DNA from: Acidobacteriota bacterium
GTDB lineage: Bacteria > Acidobacteriota > Vicinamibacteria > Vicinamibacterales > UBA2999
DNA length: 60,929 nucleotides
Direction of reading: 5' to 3'
Assembly (NCBI GenBank): GCA_016192845.1
Contig: JACPTI010000031.1
Span: forward strand, 1 to 60,929
The translations under genes and the position numbers were made by a program. The first letter of the stretch is position 1, and every line of letters begins with the position of its first letter. The notes under the pieces are model-generated. The model saw nothing but the letters and a program-made list of their open reading frames with translations, was not told the origin of the DNA and ran no database searches. Shown piece by piece: positions 52,765 to 60,929 of this stretch.

Positions 52765-54597
52765 ATGGGCGGTTCCATCGCGTCGGGCCGGTTCCCGAGA
52801 CGGACGTATTGGCTGTCTGTCTGCCTGCTCGCCTCTCTCGCTCCAACCCAGCGTCCGGCATCATCGGACGAGGCGGGCTTCCCGAGATTCCAGGACATCG
52901 CAAACAGGGCCGGGATTGACTTCCGCCTGGACAGCGGCAGCGAGGCCAGGCTGTTCCTGCTGGAGCAACCGAGCGCCGGCATTCTCTTGATCGATTACGA
53001 CGACGACGGCTGGCTCGACATCTACATCGTGAATGGGTCGACGCCGGACCGGCTGGACCGAGGTCAGAAGAGCCGCGGGAATCGGTTGTACCGCAACGAC
53101 AGGAACGGCACCTTCACCAACGTCACCATGAAGGCTGGCGTCGCCGGCAACGGCGCGTGGGGCATGGGCGGCTGCATTGGCGACGTTGACAACAACGGCT
53201 TCGACGACATCTTCGTCACCAATTACGGCACCGACGTCCTGTACATGAACAACGGCAACGGAACGTTTCTCGACGCGAGCAAATCCGCGGGCGTCGAAGG
53301 CGGCAATCGCTGGCACGCCGGCTGCGCGTTCGGCGACTACGATCGGGACGGGGACCTGGATCTGTACGTCTCCACGTACGCCGACTTCGCGCTCGAAGCT
53401 GCCCGAAAAGATCCGCGTGTTCAGAAAGCGCTGCGGGCCATGAGGGCCCCGCTGCTCGAACCGTACCGGGGAGCGGAGGGAGCCGGTGTCGATCGCAACC
53501 TCGATCGAACGGCCGGTGATGCCGGGCTCGATCAAGCTGCCGGTGGCACCGGGTTCGATGCCCTGGGGCCGATTCACTATCCTGCACAGCCGGACGAGCT
53601 CTACGAGAACGTCGGCCGCGGTCGCTTCATCGACGCCAGTGAACGTGCCGGCATCCGGCGGGTTCAGCCGCGCTACGGCTTTGGCGTCGTCTGGGGGGAC
53701 TACGACAACGACGGCGACCTGGATCTTTTCGTCGCCAACGACATGGTTCCGAACTACCTGTTTCGCAACGACGGGAAGGCCTTCACCGAGGTGGGACTCG
53801 CCGCCGGTGTCGCGTTCGACATGAACGGCAAGGCGCCGTCAGGCATGGGCGCCGACATGGCCGACTACGACAACGACGGGAACCTGGACATTACCGTCAC
53901 GAACTTCTCGGGCGAGTACAACTCACTCTACCGCGGCACTGGAAAGGACCTGTTCATCGATGCGGCCGCGGAGGCCGGCCTCGTGGAATCGACGCTGCCG
54001 TTCCTCGGCTGGGGGACGCAATTCGTCGATCTCGACCTGGACGGCTTTCAGGATCTCGTCGCCGTCAACGGCCACGTGTATCCGCGCGCGGACAATATTC
54101 CCCGCCTGAAAAGGATTGGGGCGGGCTACCGGCAGCGCGTGTTGCTGTTTCGCAGCCGTCACGGCGGAACCTTCGAGGAAATCGGCGCAACGCTCGGCAG
54201 GCCGTTCGCGGACGTGCACGGCGGCCGCGGTCTCGCCGTTGGGGACCTGAACAACGATGGGCAGATGGACCTCGTGATCGCGAATCAGGAAGAGCGACCC
54301 TCGGTTTGGATGAATCGGGGTGTGCCTGGAGGCCACTGGTCGCTCGTCAAGCTTCGCGGCACGACGTCCAACCGCTCCGCCATTGGGGCCCGGGTCACGC
54401 TGCGTGCCGGCGGTCGCTCGCAGATGCGGGAAGTCAAGAGCGGCGGCAGTTACCTCTCTCAGAGCGACCTTCGAGTCCATTTCGGGCTCGGAGCGGCCAC
54501 CCAGGTCGACGAGCTCAGGATTCGCTGGCCCTCCGGCCGGGTTCAGGTCGAATCCCGAATCCCTGTCAATCAGATCACTACGATTGTCGAGAAGTAA
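52765..54597 (+). CDS. CRTAC1-family FG-GAP / ASPIC-UnbV protein
   Basis: A 610-aa secreted protein. A poorly hydrophobic but plausible signal sequence (YWLSVCLLASLAPTQRPASS) precedes the CRTAC1 motif PRFQDIANRAGIDFRLDSGS. FG-GAP turns follow (LLIDYDDDGWLDIYIVNGST, GDVDNNGFDDIFVTNYGTDV, FGDYDRDGDLDLYVSTYADF, WGDYDNDGDLDLFVANDMVP, ADYDNDGNLDITVTNFSGEY), then the late VDLDLDGFQDLVAVNGHVYP and a C-terminal ASPIC/UnbV domain (GTTSNRSAIGARVTLRAGGR, LGAATQVDELRIRWPSGRVQ). A loop around residues 230-260 has a degenerate repeat DRTAGDAGLDQAAGGTG. The start could also be a downstream codon; the ATG at 52765 lies 8 nt after the palindrome. It is downstream of the receptor gene, probably co-transcribed if the palindrome does not stop RNA polymerase. 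Confidence 0.88.
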   Translation: MGGSIASGRFPRRTYWLSVCLLASLAPTQRPASSDEAGFPRFQDIANRAGIDFRLDSGSEARLFLLEQPSAGILLIDYDDDGWLDIYIVNGSTPDRLDRGQKSRGNRLYRNDRNGTFTNVTMKAGVAGNGAWGMGGCIGDVDNNGFDDIFVTNYGTDVLYMNNGNGTFLDASKSAGVEGGNRWHAGCAFGDYDRDGDLDLYVSTYADFALEAARKDPRVQKALRAMRAPLLEPYRGAEGAGVDRNLDRTAGDAGLDQAAGGTGFDALGPIHYPAQPDELYENVGRGRFIDASERAGIRRVQPRYGFGVVWGDYDNDGDLDLFVANDMVPNYLFRNDGKAFTEVGLAAGVAFDMNGKAPSGMGADMADYDNDGNLDITVTNFSGEYNSLYRGTGKDLFIDAAAEAGLVESTLPFLGWGTQFVDLDLDGFQDLVAVNGHVYPRADNIPRLKRIGAGYRQRVLLFRSRHGGTFEEIGATLGRPFADVHGGRGLAVGDLNNDGQMDLVIANQEERPSVWMNRGVPGGHWSLVKLRGTTSNRSAIGARVTLRAGGRSQMREVKSGGSYLSQSDLRVHFGLGAATQVDELRIRWPSGRVQVESRIPVNQITTIVEK

Positions 54598-54611
54598 GAC
54601 CCTTTGCCGTA

Positions 54612-54700
54612 AACCACGAAGGCCACGAAAATCACGAAGGTCACGAAAGCTTTTCTTTAATTTGATTCGTGGCCTTCGTGATCTTCGTGCCTTCGTGGTT
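54612..54700. repeat. Degenerate 9-nt repeat array (CACGAAGGN type) folded as hairpin between convergent stops
   Basis: Left arm CACGAAGGC CACGAAAAT CACGAAGGT CACGAAAGC, spacer with a T-rich stretch, right arm from TCGTGGCCTTCGTGATCTTC on to CTTCGTGGTT (complementary). It occupies the convergent gap between the CRTAC1 gene (stop at 54597) and the TonB receptor on the other strand (stop at 54716). The T-rich spacer lies in the loop rather than after the stem. Confidence 0.8.
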
Positions 54701-54715
54701 CAGGGAACCACGTAA

Positions 54716-57682
54716 TCAGAACGTCAGCCTGAACCCCAGCTGCATGATGCGCGGTTGATACGCCACGTTCGCGTTGAACGACGGCTTCCCGTACTGGGAA
54801 CTGCCCTCGTTCACCACGTACGAGCCGTAGTTCTCGTGATTGAACAGGTTGAACACTTCCACGATCCCGTCGATCGCCACGCGGCCGGCGATCGGGAACC
54901 GCTTCTGAATCCGCATGTCGACGCGGTGGATTGGGTCGCCGACCAGGGCGTTGCGCGGCATGAGCGTGCCGTCGGCGCGCAGCCGCAGGCTGGGGGCCGC
55001 CCCGCCCACGCCTTCATTCCGCCGGTCGACGCCGGTGGTCGTGACATACCGCATGCCGGATCCGAAGAAGTAGATGCCGCTCACCTGGAAGCCGTAGCCG
55101 AGCTCCCAGAGACCGTTTACCACCGCCCGGTGCCGCTGGTCGCCGGTCATCCCGAAGCCGCCAGCCACATACGTTCCGGAATAGCCGTATTCGCCGCCCA
55201 GGTCCGGAGCCAGGGGGAAGCCGACCGGGCGCCGCGCGACGACGCCGTCAGGACCGACGTACCACTGATCCCGCACCGGCGTGGCGTCCTTGAAGGACGA
55301 CAACGTGTAGGTGGCCGTCGCCTGCCACCGGTTGCTGTACCGCTTGGTCCACGTGAAGTCGGCACCGTGATAGTTCGACCACCCCTCGAGCATCTCGAAA
55401 TTCACCAGGCCCCAGTCGGGGAACGGCCGGCGGCTGATGTCGTTGAATGGATAGTTCGCGCCCGTCGCCGGGTTGTACGACAGGTTGACGTTGATCGGGT
55501 ACTCCTCGAGCCGTCCGCCCGTGTACACGTAGTTGGCCTCGACTGACATCGTGTCGCCGATCTGGCGCTGGATGCCGGCGGACGCCTGATGGCTGTACGA
55601 CGTGCGGCGGCCGGGATAATTGATCTCCTGGTTCAACGTCCGTCGCACGCACCCCGGCACGAAGTTGACGTCGCAGGCCCGCTGCAGCGCCTGGGCCATC
55701 GTCGGCTTCGGCCCGCCGAACTCGCCCTCGCCGCTCGGCCCCGGCCCGAACCAGTTCGGGACGAAATCGGGACGGCCGTCGTTGAGAATCTGGTACTCGA
55801 ACAGCTGCTGGTACAGATTCGTCTGCTGCACGCCGTCGTTCGGCGAGAACGCGAAGAACAGGCCGTACCCGCCGCGAATGACCGTCCGGTCGCTGACGCG
55901 GAGGTTCATGCCGAGGCGCGGCGCCACGTTGTTCGTGTCGTGCGGCTGGTCGCCCGGCAGCCACGGCAGGAAGCGCAGCTTCTCGGAGTGGCCGTTGCTG
56001 TCGACGTCGTACCGCACGCCCAGATTGAGCGTCAGGTTGTCGCCGACCCTCCAGTCGTCCTGCAGCCAGCCCGCGAAGTTGTGGCGCGTGACGAAGTGCG
56101 TGTAGCCGCTATCCGACAGGCCGTGGAACACCTGCGAGGTGATGCGCGCGAGCGGTGCCAGGTTCCACGTCGACGCGTCGTTCCACACGGGGAAGAGCGC
56201 CTCGATGTTGGCCGGCACCGGGCCGTTGCGCGCGTCGACCTGGCCCGTGCAGCGGAGGCACCACCGGAACTCGAGTTGGTACCGGAAATACTCGCCGCCG
56301 AGCTTCACGTCGTGCCGGCCGCCCCAGTCGTACGACGTGGTGAAGTCGTCGCGAATGTACGCCGTGTCCTGCAAGGTGTTGATCGCATTCTGGCCGATGG
56401 TCAAGCCGCGCAGCTCCACGGTCACCGGACTCCCCTGAAGGACCGGGCGAAACGGGAAGGGCCCGCCCTTCCACTGCGCGATCGGCTGGTCCCGCCGCTC
56501 GTACGCGGTGGCGCCGGCGCGGATCTCGTTCACCGCCCGGCTGCCGAGCACCTGCGTGAAGGTGCCGGTGTACTGCGGCGCCACGCGACCGAGCGTCCGA
56601 CCAGTCGAGGGGTGCGACGTCGCGCCCCCACCGCCGAAGAACAGGTTGTCGTAGTGCGAGACGCGCACCGACAGGCGGGTCTGCGGCGTGAACTGATAGT
56701 CGAGCCGGCCGAGCAGCTTGTGCACGCGGCTCGGGAACACCTGGTCGACGTTGAAGCTCGGCCACGGCGTCGTGTAGAAGAAGGTCTTCGGCTCCCGTTC
56801 GTATTCGTAGGCACCGAAGAAGTGGACGCGGTCGCGCCGGATCGGCCCACCGAACGTCAGGCTCACCTGCTGGTTCGAATAATCCAGCACGCGGTTGGTG
56901 ATGTGGTCCTTCGCGTTGAACCGATCGCTGCGGAAATACCCGCCTACGCTCCCCGCGAACGTGTTCGTCCCCGACTTGGTGACCGCGTTGACGATCATGC
57001 CGGACGAACGCCCCATCGTCGCGTCGAACCGGTTGGCCACCACCGTGAACTCCGCGATCGCATCGCGGCTGAAGCCCACCTGCTCCGCGTCGGTCTGCGA
57101 GTGGTAGTTGATCGTGATCTGCTGGCCGTCGACGTTCGTTTGCGAATAGCCCTGCCGGAACTGCACCAGCCCGCCCCCTTCGTTCCGGCGCGCGCCCGGC
57201 GCCAGGAGCGTCAGGTCCATCCAGTTGCGGCCGTTGATCGGCAGCTCCTGCATCTGCCGCGGATCGATGTTGGCACCGACCGTCGACCCGGTCACATCGA
57301 CCAGTGGGGCTTCGCCTGTCACGGTTACCGTCTCCTGCACGGCCGACGGCGCCATCTGCATATTCACCGGGACCGTCTGCCCGATCAGGATCTGGAGCGA
57401 CCGGGTCACCGTAGTGAAGCCGGGGAGCTCGGCCGTGATCCGGTAGGTCCCGACGCGCACCGGCACCCGGAACTCCCCCTGATCGTCGGTCACTGCCGTG
57501 AAGGTATTGCCGCTGGCTTCGTGCACCGCGGTGATCGTGACGCCGGGCAGCACCGCGCCCGTGGAATCGGTGACCGCACCGGTGAACGTCGCTTCCTGTG
57601 CGTACCCTCCGGCGGGCAGCAGCAGGACCAGGGAGACGAGAAGCACCCACTTGCACCCCGCCTTCAGGACGTCGACTGTCAT
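54716..57682 (-). CDS. TonB-dependent receptor with carboxypeptidase-regulatory domain
   Basis: A 988-aa receptor; the ATG at 57682 (MTVDVLKAGCKWVLLVSLVL) is chosen because it aligns exactly with the starts of copies 1 and 2, though the frame is open to 57799. Signal peptide, then a CarboxypepD_reg domain (EATFTGAVTDSTGAVLPGVT ... GEFRVPVRVGTYRITAELPG). The plug has ETVTVTGEAPLVDVTGSTVG, ANIDPRQMQELPINGRNW and DAIAEFTVVANRFDATMGRS. The barrel ends PRIMQLGFRLTF. The upstream leader (57690-57760, GAGAACGAGGGC) resembles that of copies 1 and 2. It provides one of the empty sites for the REP insertion in copy 2. Convergent with the CRTAC1 gene; the ligand is unknown. Confidence 0.92.
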   Translation of the reverse strand: MTVDVLKAGCKWVLLVSLVLLLPAGGYAQEATFTGAVTDSTGAVLPGVTITAVHEASGNTFTAVTDDQGEFRVPVRVGTYRITAELPGFTTVTRSLQILIGQTVPVNMQMAPSAVQETVTVTGEAPLVDVTGSTVGANIDPRQMQELPINGRNWMDLTLLAPGARRNEGGGLVQFRQGYSQTNVDGQQITINYHSQTDAEQVGFSRDAIAEFTVVANRFDATMGRSSGMIVNAVTKSGTNTFAGSVGGYFRSDRFNAKDHITNRVLDYSNQQVSLTFGGPIRRDRVHFFGAYEYEREPKTFFYTTPWPSFNVDQVFPSRVHKLLGRLDYQFTPQTRLSVRVSHYDNLFFGGGGATSHPSTGRTLGRVAPQYTGTFTQVLGSRAVNEIRAGATAYERRDQPIAQWKGGPFPFRPVLQGSPVTVELRGLTIGQNAINTLQDTAYIRDDFTTSYDWGGRHDVKLGGEYFRYQLEFRWCLRCTGQVDARNGPVPANIEALFPVWNDASTWNLAPLARITSQVFHGLSDSGYTHFVTRHNFAGWLQDDWRVGDNLTLNLGVRYDVDSNGHSEKLRFLPWLPGDQPHDTNNVAPRLGMNLRVSDRTVIRGGYGLFFAFSPNDGVQQTNLYQQLFEYQILNDGRPDFVPNWFGPGPSGEGEFGGPKPTMAQALQRACDVNFVPGCVRRTLNQEINYPGRRTSYSHQASAGIQRQIGDTMSVEANYVYTGGRLEEYPINVNLSYNPATGANYPFNDISRRPFPDWGLVNFEMLEGWSNYHGADFTWTKRYSNRWQATATYTLSSFKDATPVRDQWYVGPDGVVARRPVGFPLAPDLGGEYGYSGTYVAGGFGMTGDQRHRAVVNGLWELGYGFQVSGIYFFGSGMRYVTTTGVDRRNEGVGGAAPSLRLRADGTLMPRNALVGDPIHRVDMRIQKRFPIAGRVAIDGIVEVFNLFNHENYGSYVVNEGSSQYGKPSFNANVAYQPRIMQLGFRLTF

Positions 57683-57863
57683 ACACACCCTCCTCAGATT
57701 GGGAACACCACCGAGAGAACGAGGGCGACTGGACGCCGGCATGAAACCGCGGGATAAACCAGGCTGGACACTAGGCCATCGGCCGGCCGGTGTCAACACG
57801 GACAGGGAGCAGGGGCGCAGGGAGCAGGGGTGGCTGACCCCTGGCCCCTCGCCCCTTCAGAGT

Positions 57864-60800
57864 TCAGAACCCGACGCGGAAGCCGAGCTGTAGCATGCGC
57901 GGCTGATACGCGACGTTGCCGTTGAACGACGGTTGGCCGTACCTCGCGTTGCTTTCAACGGTCGTGTACGAGCCGTAGTTGGCGTGGTTGAACAGGTTGA
58001 ACGTCTCGAACAGTCCGTCGAGAGTCACGCGGCCGCCGAGCGACAGCCGCTTCTGGAGCCGCACGTCCATCCTGTGAATCGGCTCACCGATAATCCCCGC
58101 TCGCGGCGCGATGGTGCCGTTGGCGCGCAGTCGCAGCTCGGAGGCGGCGTTGACCCCTTCGCCACGGCGGTCGACGCCGGTGTTGGTCGCAAACCGTTCG
58201 CCCGAGCCGTAGAAGTAGATGCCGCTCACCTGAACGCCATAGCCCACATCCCAGACGCCGTTCAGGACGGCCCGGTGGCGCTGGTCGCCCGACTGGCCGA
58301 ACCCGCCCCCGAAGATCGAGCCGGCGTATCCATAATCGCCGCCCATATCGGGCGCGAGCGGGAAGCCGACCGGCCGCCGCGCCATCACGCCGTCCGGGCC
58401 AAGGTACCACTGCGGCCGCACCGGCAGCCCGTCCTTGAAGAATCCGAGTGTGTAGGTGGCGGTCGCCTGCCAGCGGTTGCTGAACCGTTTGGTGAACGTC
58501 AGATCGGTACCGTGATAGTTGGAATAGCCTTCCAGGTACTCGAGGAGCACGACCCCCCACTCAGGAAACGGCCGGCGGCTGATGTCACTGAACGGATAGT
58601 TGGCGCCCGTGGCCGGGTTGTAGGTCAGATTCGCATTGTGGACGGTCTCTTCGAGGCGTCCCGCCGTGTACACGTAGTTCGCCTCGACGGACATCGTGTC
58701 GCCGATCTGGTGCTGGACACCGACCGAGGCTTGATGGCTGTACGGCGTCCGGCGGCCGGGGTAGTTGATTTCCTGCACGATCGCACGCCGGACGCAGCCG
58801 GGCACGAAGTTGACGTCGCACGCCCGTGCCAGCGACGCGTCCCAGCTCGGCCTCAGGCCGCCCCATTCACCCTCGCCGCTCGCCCCGGAACCGAACCAGT
58901 TCGGGACGAAATCGGGACGCCCGTTGTTGGCGATCTGGTATTCGAACCGGTGCACCATCGAGTAGCTCTGCTGCACGCCGTCGTTCGGTGAGAACGCGAA
59001 GAACAGCCCGTAGCCCCCGCGCAGCACCGTGCGATCGTCGAGGCGGAGATTCACCCCGATCCGCGGCGCGACGTTGTTGCTGTCGTGCGGAAGGTCACCC
59101 GGGAGGAACGGCATGAACTTGAGCTTCTCCGAGTGCGCGTTGTTGTCCCAGTCGTACCGCACCCCGAGGTTGAGCGTCAGGTTGTTCCCGACCCGCCAGT
59201 CGTCCTGCAGCCAGCCCGCAAAGAGGTGGCGAACGACGTTGTAGTGGTGCTCCGTATCCGATACGGCGTGGAACACCTGCGATGTAAGAGGCGTCAGCGG
59301 CTGCAGGTTCCAGGTCGATGCATCGTTCCAGACGGGGAACAGCGACTCGAGATTGGCAGGCGGCCGGCCGAGCCGCGCATCGATCTCGCCCATGCAGCGG
59401 TTGCACCACCCGAAGTCGACCTCGAAGCGGAAATACTCGCCGCCCATCTTCACGTCGTGGCGGCCGCCCCAGTCGTACGACGTCGTGTAATCGTCACGAA
59501 CGGTCTGGGTGTACTGAAAGATGTTGAGCGAGTTCGCGCCGATGGTGTATCCCTGCAGCTGGATGACAGGGGCGTTCCCGTTCAGCACCGGACGATACGG
59601 GAACTGTCCACCCTTCCACCGGATCGAGGGCGCGTCCTGCCGCTCGTAACTGGTGGCACCAGCGCGGATTTCATTCACCGCCCGGTTGCTGAGTACCTGC
59701 GTCAGCGTGCCGTTGTACTGCGGCGTCTCACGCTTCCGCGTGCCGCCGGCCGACGGGTGCGACGTCGCACCGCCACCCGCGTAGAAGATGTTGTTGAAGT
59801 ACGAGACGCGTGCCGACAGTCGAGTCCGCGGCGTGAACTGTGCGTCAACCCGGCCGAGAACCTTGTGCACCTTGATCGGGAACTCCTGGTCGATGTTGAA
59901 GCTCGGATAGGGGCTCGTGTAGGTGTAGGTCTTCGGCTCGCGCTCGAATTCGTACGCACCGAAGAAGTGGACCCGGTCCCGCCGGATCGGCCCGCCGAAC
60001 GTCGTGCTCACCTGCTGATTCGAGTAGGGCAGCACGCGATTGGTGATGAAGTCCTTGGCGTTGAAATTGTCGTTTCGGAAGTAGCCGCCGACCGAGCCCG
60101 CAAATGTGTTGGTCCCCGACTTGGTCACCGCGTTGACGACCATGCCCTGGGAGCGTCCCTGCGTGGCGTCGAACCGGTTTGCCACCACTTCAAATTCTGC
60201 GATCGCGTCCCGGCTGAACCCGGGCTGCTCCGTGTCGGTCTGCGAGTGATAGTTGATGGTGAGCTGCTGGCCGTCCACGTTGGTCTGCGAGTAGCCCTGG
60301 CGGAATTGCGCCATGCCCCCTCCCTCGTTCCGGCGGGCGCCCGGCGCGAGCAGCGTCAGGTCCATCCAGTTCCGTCCGTTGATCGGCAGCTCCTGCATCT
60401 GCCGGGGATCGATGTTCGCCCCCACCGTCGATGACGTCGTGTCGACCAGCGGGGCTTCGCCCGTGACGGTCACCGTCTCCTGCACCGCCGACGGCGCCAT
60501 CTGCGCGGTCAGCTCGACGACCTGTCCGATGAGGATCTGCAACGACCGGTTGACGGTGGTGAAGCCCGGGAGCTCGGCCGTAATCCGATAGGCGCCCACG
60601 CGCACGGGCAGCCGGAACTCGCCGCGTTCGTCAGTCACGGTCGTGAACGTGTTGCCGCTGGCCTCATGGACGGCGGTGATGGTGACGCCCGGCAGCACGC
60701 CGCCGGTCGCGTCCGTAATGCTTCCCGTGAACGTCGCCTCCTGCGCGGAGGCGAGCACGGGCAAGAACAGGATCATCAGAGTGGTCAGGAACCAGCCAAG

Positions 60801-60914
60801 GGCTTCGCCCTTGATATCCCGTACTCGTGAGGGAGAAGATGCAAGCCCTTGGCTGGTTGGCCAGTATCTGCTTGGCGCGCTTCGCGCGCCTAGGACCGCT
60901 ATACGGCTTGTCAC
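57864..60914 (-). CDS. TonB-dependent receptor with repeat-derived N-terminus
   Basis: A 1016-aa frame from a GTG at 60914, the first start candidate in frame near the window edge. The first 45 residues (TSRIAVLGARSAPSRYWP...) are encoded by the 100-bp repeat (60792-60892) and continue into the signal core GWFLTTLMILFLPVLASAQ, then the CarboxypepD_reg domain (EATFTGSITDATGGVLPGVT), a plug (ETVTVTGEAPLVDTTSSTVG, ANIDPRQMQELPINGRNW) and a barrel ending PRMLQLGFRVGF. Compared with its paralogues the usual MTADVLKAGCKWV start is missing, so the repeat has replaced it. An internal ATG (MILFLPVLASA) would leave no basic n-region, so the real start is uncertain and may be further upstream of 60914 than expected. 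Terminal coordinates are therefore tentative. Confidence 0.85.
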   Translation of the reverse strand: MTSRIAVLGARSAPSRYWPTSQGLASSPSRVRDIKGEALGWFLTTLMILFLPVLASAQEATFTGSITDATGGVLPGVTITAVHEASGNTFTTVTDERGEFRLPVRVGAYRITAELPGFTTVNRSLQILIGQVVELTAQMAPSAVQETVTVTGEAPLVDTTSSTVGANIDPRQMQELPINGRNWMDLTLLAPGARRNEGGGMAQFRQGYSQTNVDGQQLTINYHSQTDTEQPGFSRDAIAEFEVVANRFDATQGRSQGMVVNAVTKSGTNTFAGSVGGYFRNDNFNAKDFITNRVLPYSNQQVSTTFGGPIRRDRVHFFGAYEFEREPKTYTYTSPYPSFNIDQEFPIKVHKVLGRVDAQFTPRTRLSARVSYFNNIFYAGGGATSHPSAGGTRKRETPQYNGTLTQVLSNRAVNEIRAGATSYERQDAPSIRWKGGQFPYRPVLNGNAPVIQLQGYTIGANSLNIFQYTQTVRDDYTTSYDWGGRHDVKMGGEYFRFEVDFGWCNRCMGEIDARLGRPPANLESLFPVWNDASTWNLQPLTPLTSQVFHAVSDTEHHYNVVRHLFAGWLQDDWRVGNNLTLNLGVRYDWDNNAHSEKLKFMPFLPGDLPHDSNNVAPRIGVNLRLDDRTVLRGGYGLFFAFSPNDGVQQSYSMVHRFEYQIANNGRPDFVPNWFGSGASGEGEWGGLRPSWDASLARACDVNFVPGCVRRAIVQEINYPGRRTPYSHQASVGVQHQIGDTMSVEANYVYTAGRLEETVHNANLTYNPATGANYPFSDISRRPFPEWGVVLLEYLEGYSNYHGTDLTFTKRFSNRWQATATYTLGFFKDGLPVRPQWYLGPDGVMARRPVGFPLAPDMGGDYGYAGSIFGGGFGQSGDQRHRAVLNGVWDVGYGVQVSGIYFYGSGERFATNTGVDRRGEGVNAASELRLRANGTIAPRAGIIGEPIHRMDVRLQKRLSLGGRVTLDGLFETFNLFNHANYGSYTTVESNARYGQPSFNGNVAYQPRMLQLGFRVGF
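60792..60892 (+). repeat. 100-bp palindrome-rich repeat, copy B (inside the last TonB receptor N-terminus)
   Basis: 101 bp beginning CCAGCCAAGGGCTTCGCCCT and ending GCGCGCTTCGCGCGCCTA, homologous in the same orientation to 19448-19549. Hairpins AAGGGC-TTC-GCCCTT and GGCGCGC-TTC-GCGCGCC are better preserved here. It is antisense to the receptor gene, yet remains open as coding sequence in that frame. Confidence 0.8.
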
Positions 60915-60929
60915 AGCGGGTACAAAATT

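Noticed and set aside
33518..60914. Long plus-strand frames antisense to the TonB receptors (up to 817 residues)
   Set aside because: They mirror the conserved receptor codons and repeat identically across paralogues because the sense strand is conserved.

Overview
The window is uniformly GC-rich and gene-dense. Its gene families point to an Acidobacteriota chromosome, most likely Vicinamibacteria: roughly 1000-residue TonB-dependent receptors with carboxypeptidase-regulatory domains, CRTAC1/UnbV-type FG-GAP proteins, DUF6152 and DUF5916 proteins, and intergenic palindromes whose translation reads like VRLKADTTYV. The taxonomic call is inference from recognised families; no rRNA, tRNA or CRISPR array was seen.

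Layout. 1-5949 (minus): the edge of an extracellular contractile injection system (eCIS) locus, read right to left as a Fis-type AAA+ regulator, a small protein, a DUF4255/Pvc16-type protein, a 364-aa eCIS-associated protein, the sheath and two tube proteins (the second runs off the window). 6094-10509: a short zinc-knuckle protein, a secreted beta-propeller, a broken GAF-HATPase gene and a compact three-gene operon of unknown function. 10517-15961 (minus): an amidohydrolase lipoprotein, a DUF5916 outer-membrane protein, a secreted protein and a DUF6152 protein. 16144-24279: a radical SAM gene divergent from a tightly overlapping five-gene operon (STAS-DUF4956 fusion, phospholipase D-like, OprO/P-type porin, CotH-like kinase, TonB receptor). 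It faces a minus-strand trio (metallophosphoesterase and two thymidylate-kinase-like proteins). 26660-33437: a one-heme beta-propeller protein, an MBL hydrolase, and an intact DUF6152 / amidohydrolase-2 / secreted-protein operon beside a decayed copy of its two outer genes. 33518-40115: tandemly duplicated TonB receptors (one broken, one intact, one surviving only as its last codons). 40144-49514 (minus): a four-gene operon of five-heme cytochrome with TPRs, CRTAC1 protein, TPR/FG-GAP/UnbV protein and nitrilase-family hydrolase. 49706-60914: three more large TonB receptors and another CRTAC1 protein.

Overlaid on the genes is a dense population of short palindromic repeats. There are at least three REP-like families with compensatory stem changes, a 100-bp element that supplies N-terminal coding sequence to two envelope proteins, and degenerate 7- or 9-nt tandem arrays folded as long hairpins next to stop codons. 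One 30-bp REP copy is inserted in frame in the signal peptide of a TonB receptor whose paralogues keep the empty site. Several genes carry internal deletions (7601-8307, 30743-31146, 33518-36465, probably 6094-6408).

The strongest candidates for undescribed biology are the STAS-DUF4956/PLD/porin/CotH/TonB operon with its convergent kinase trio, the coding-sequence-invading palindromes, and the stop-codon-associated hairpin arrays.
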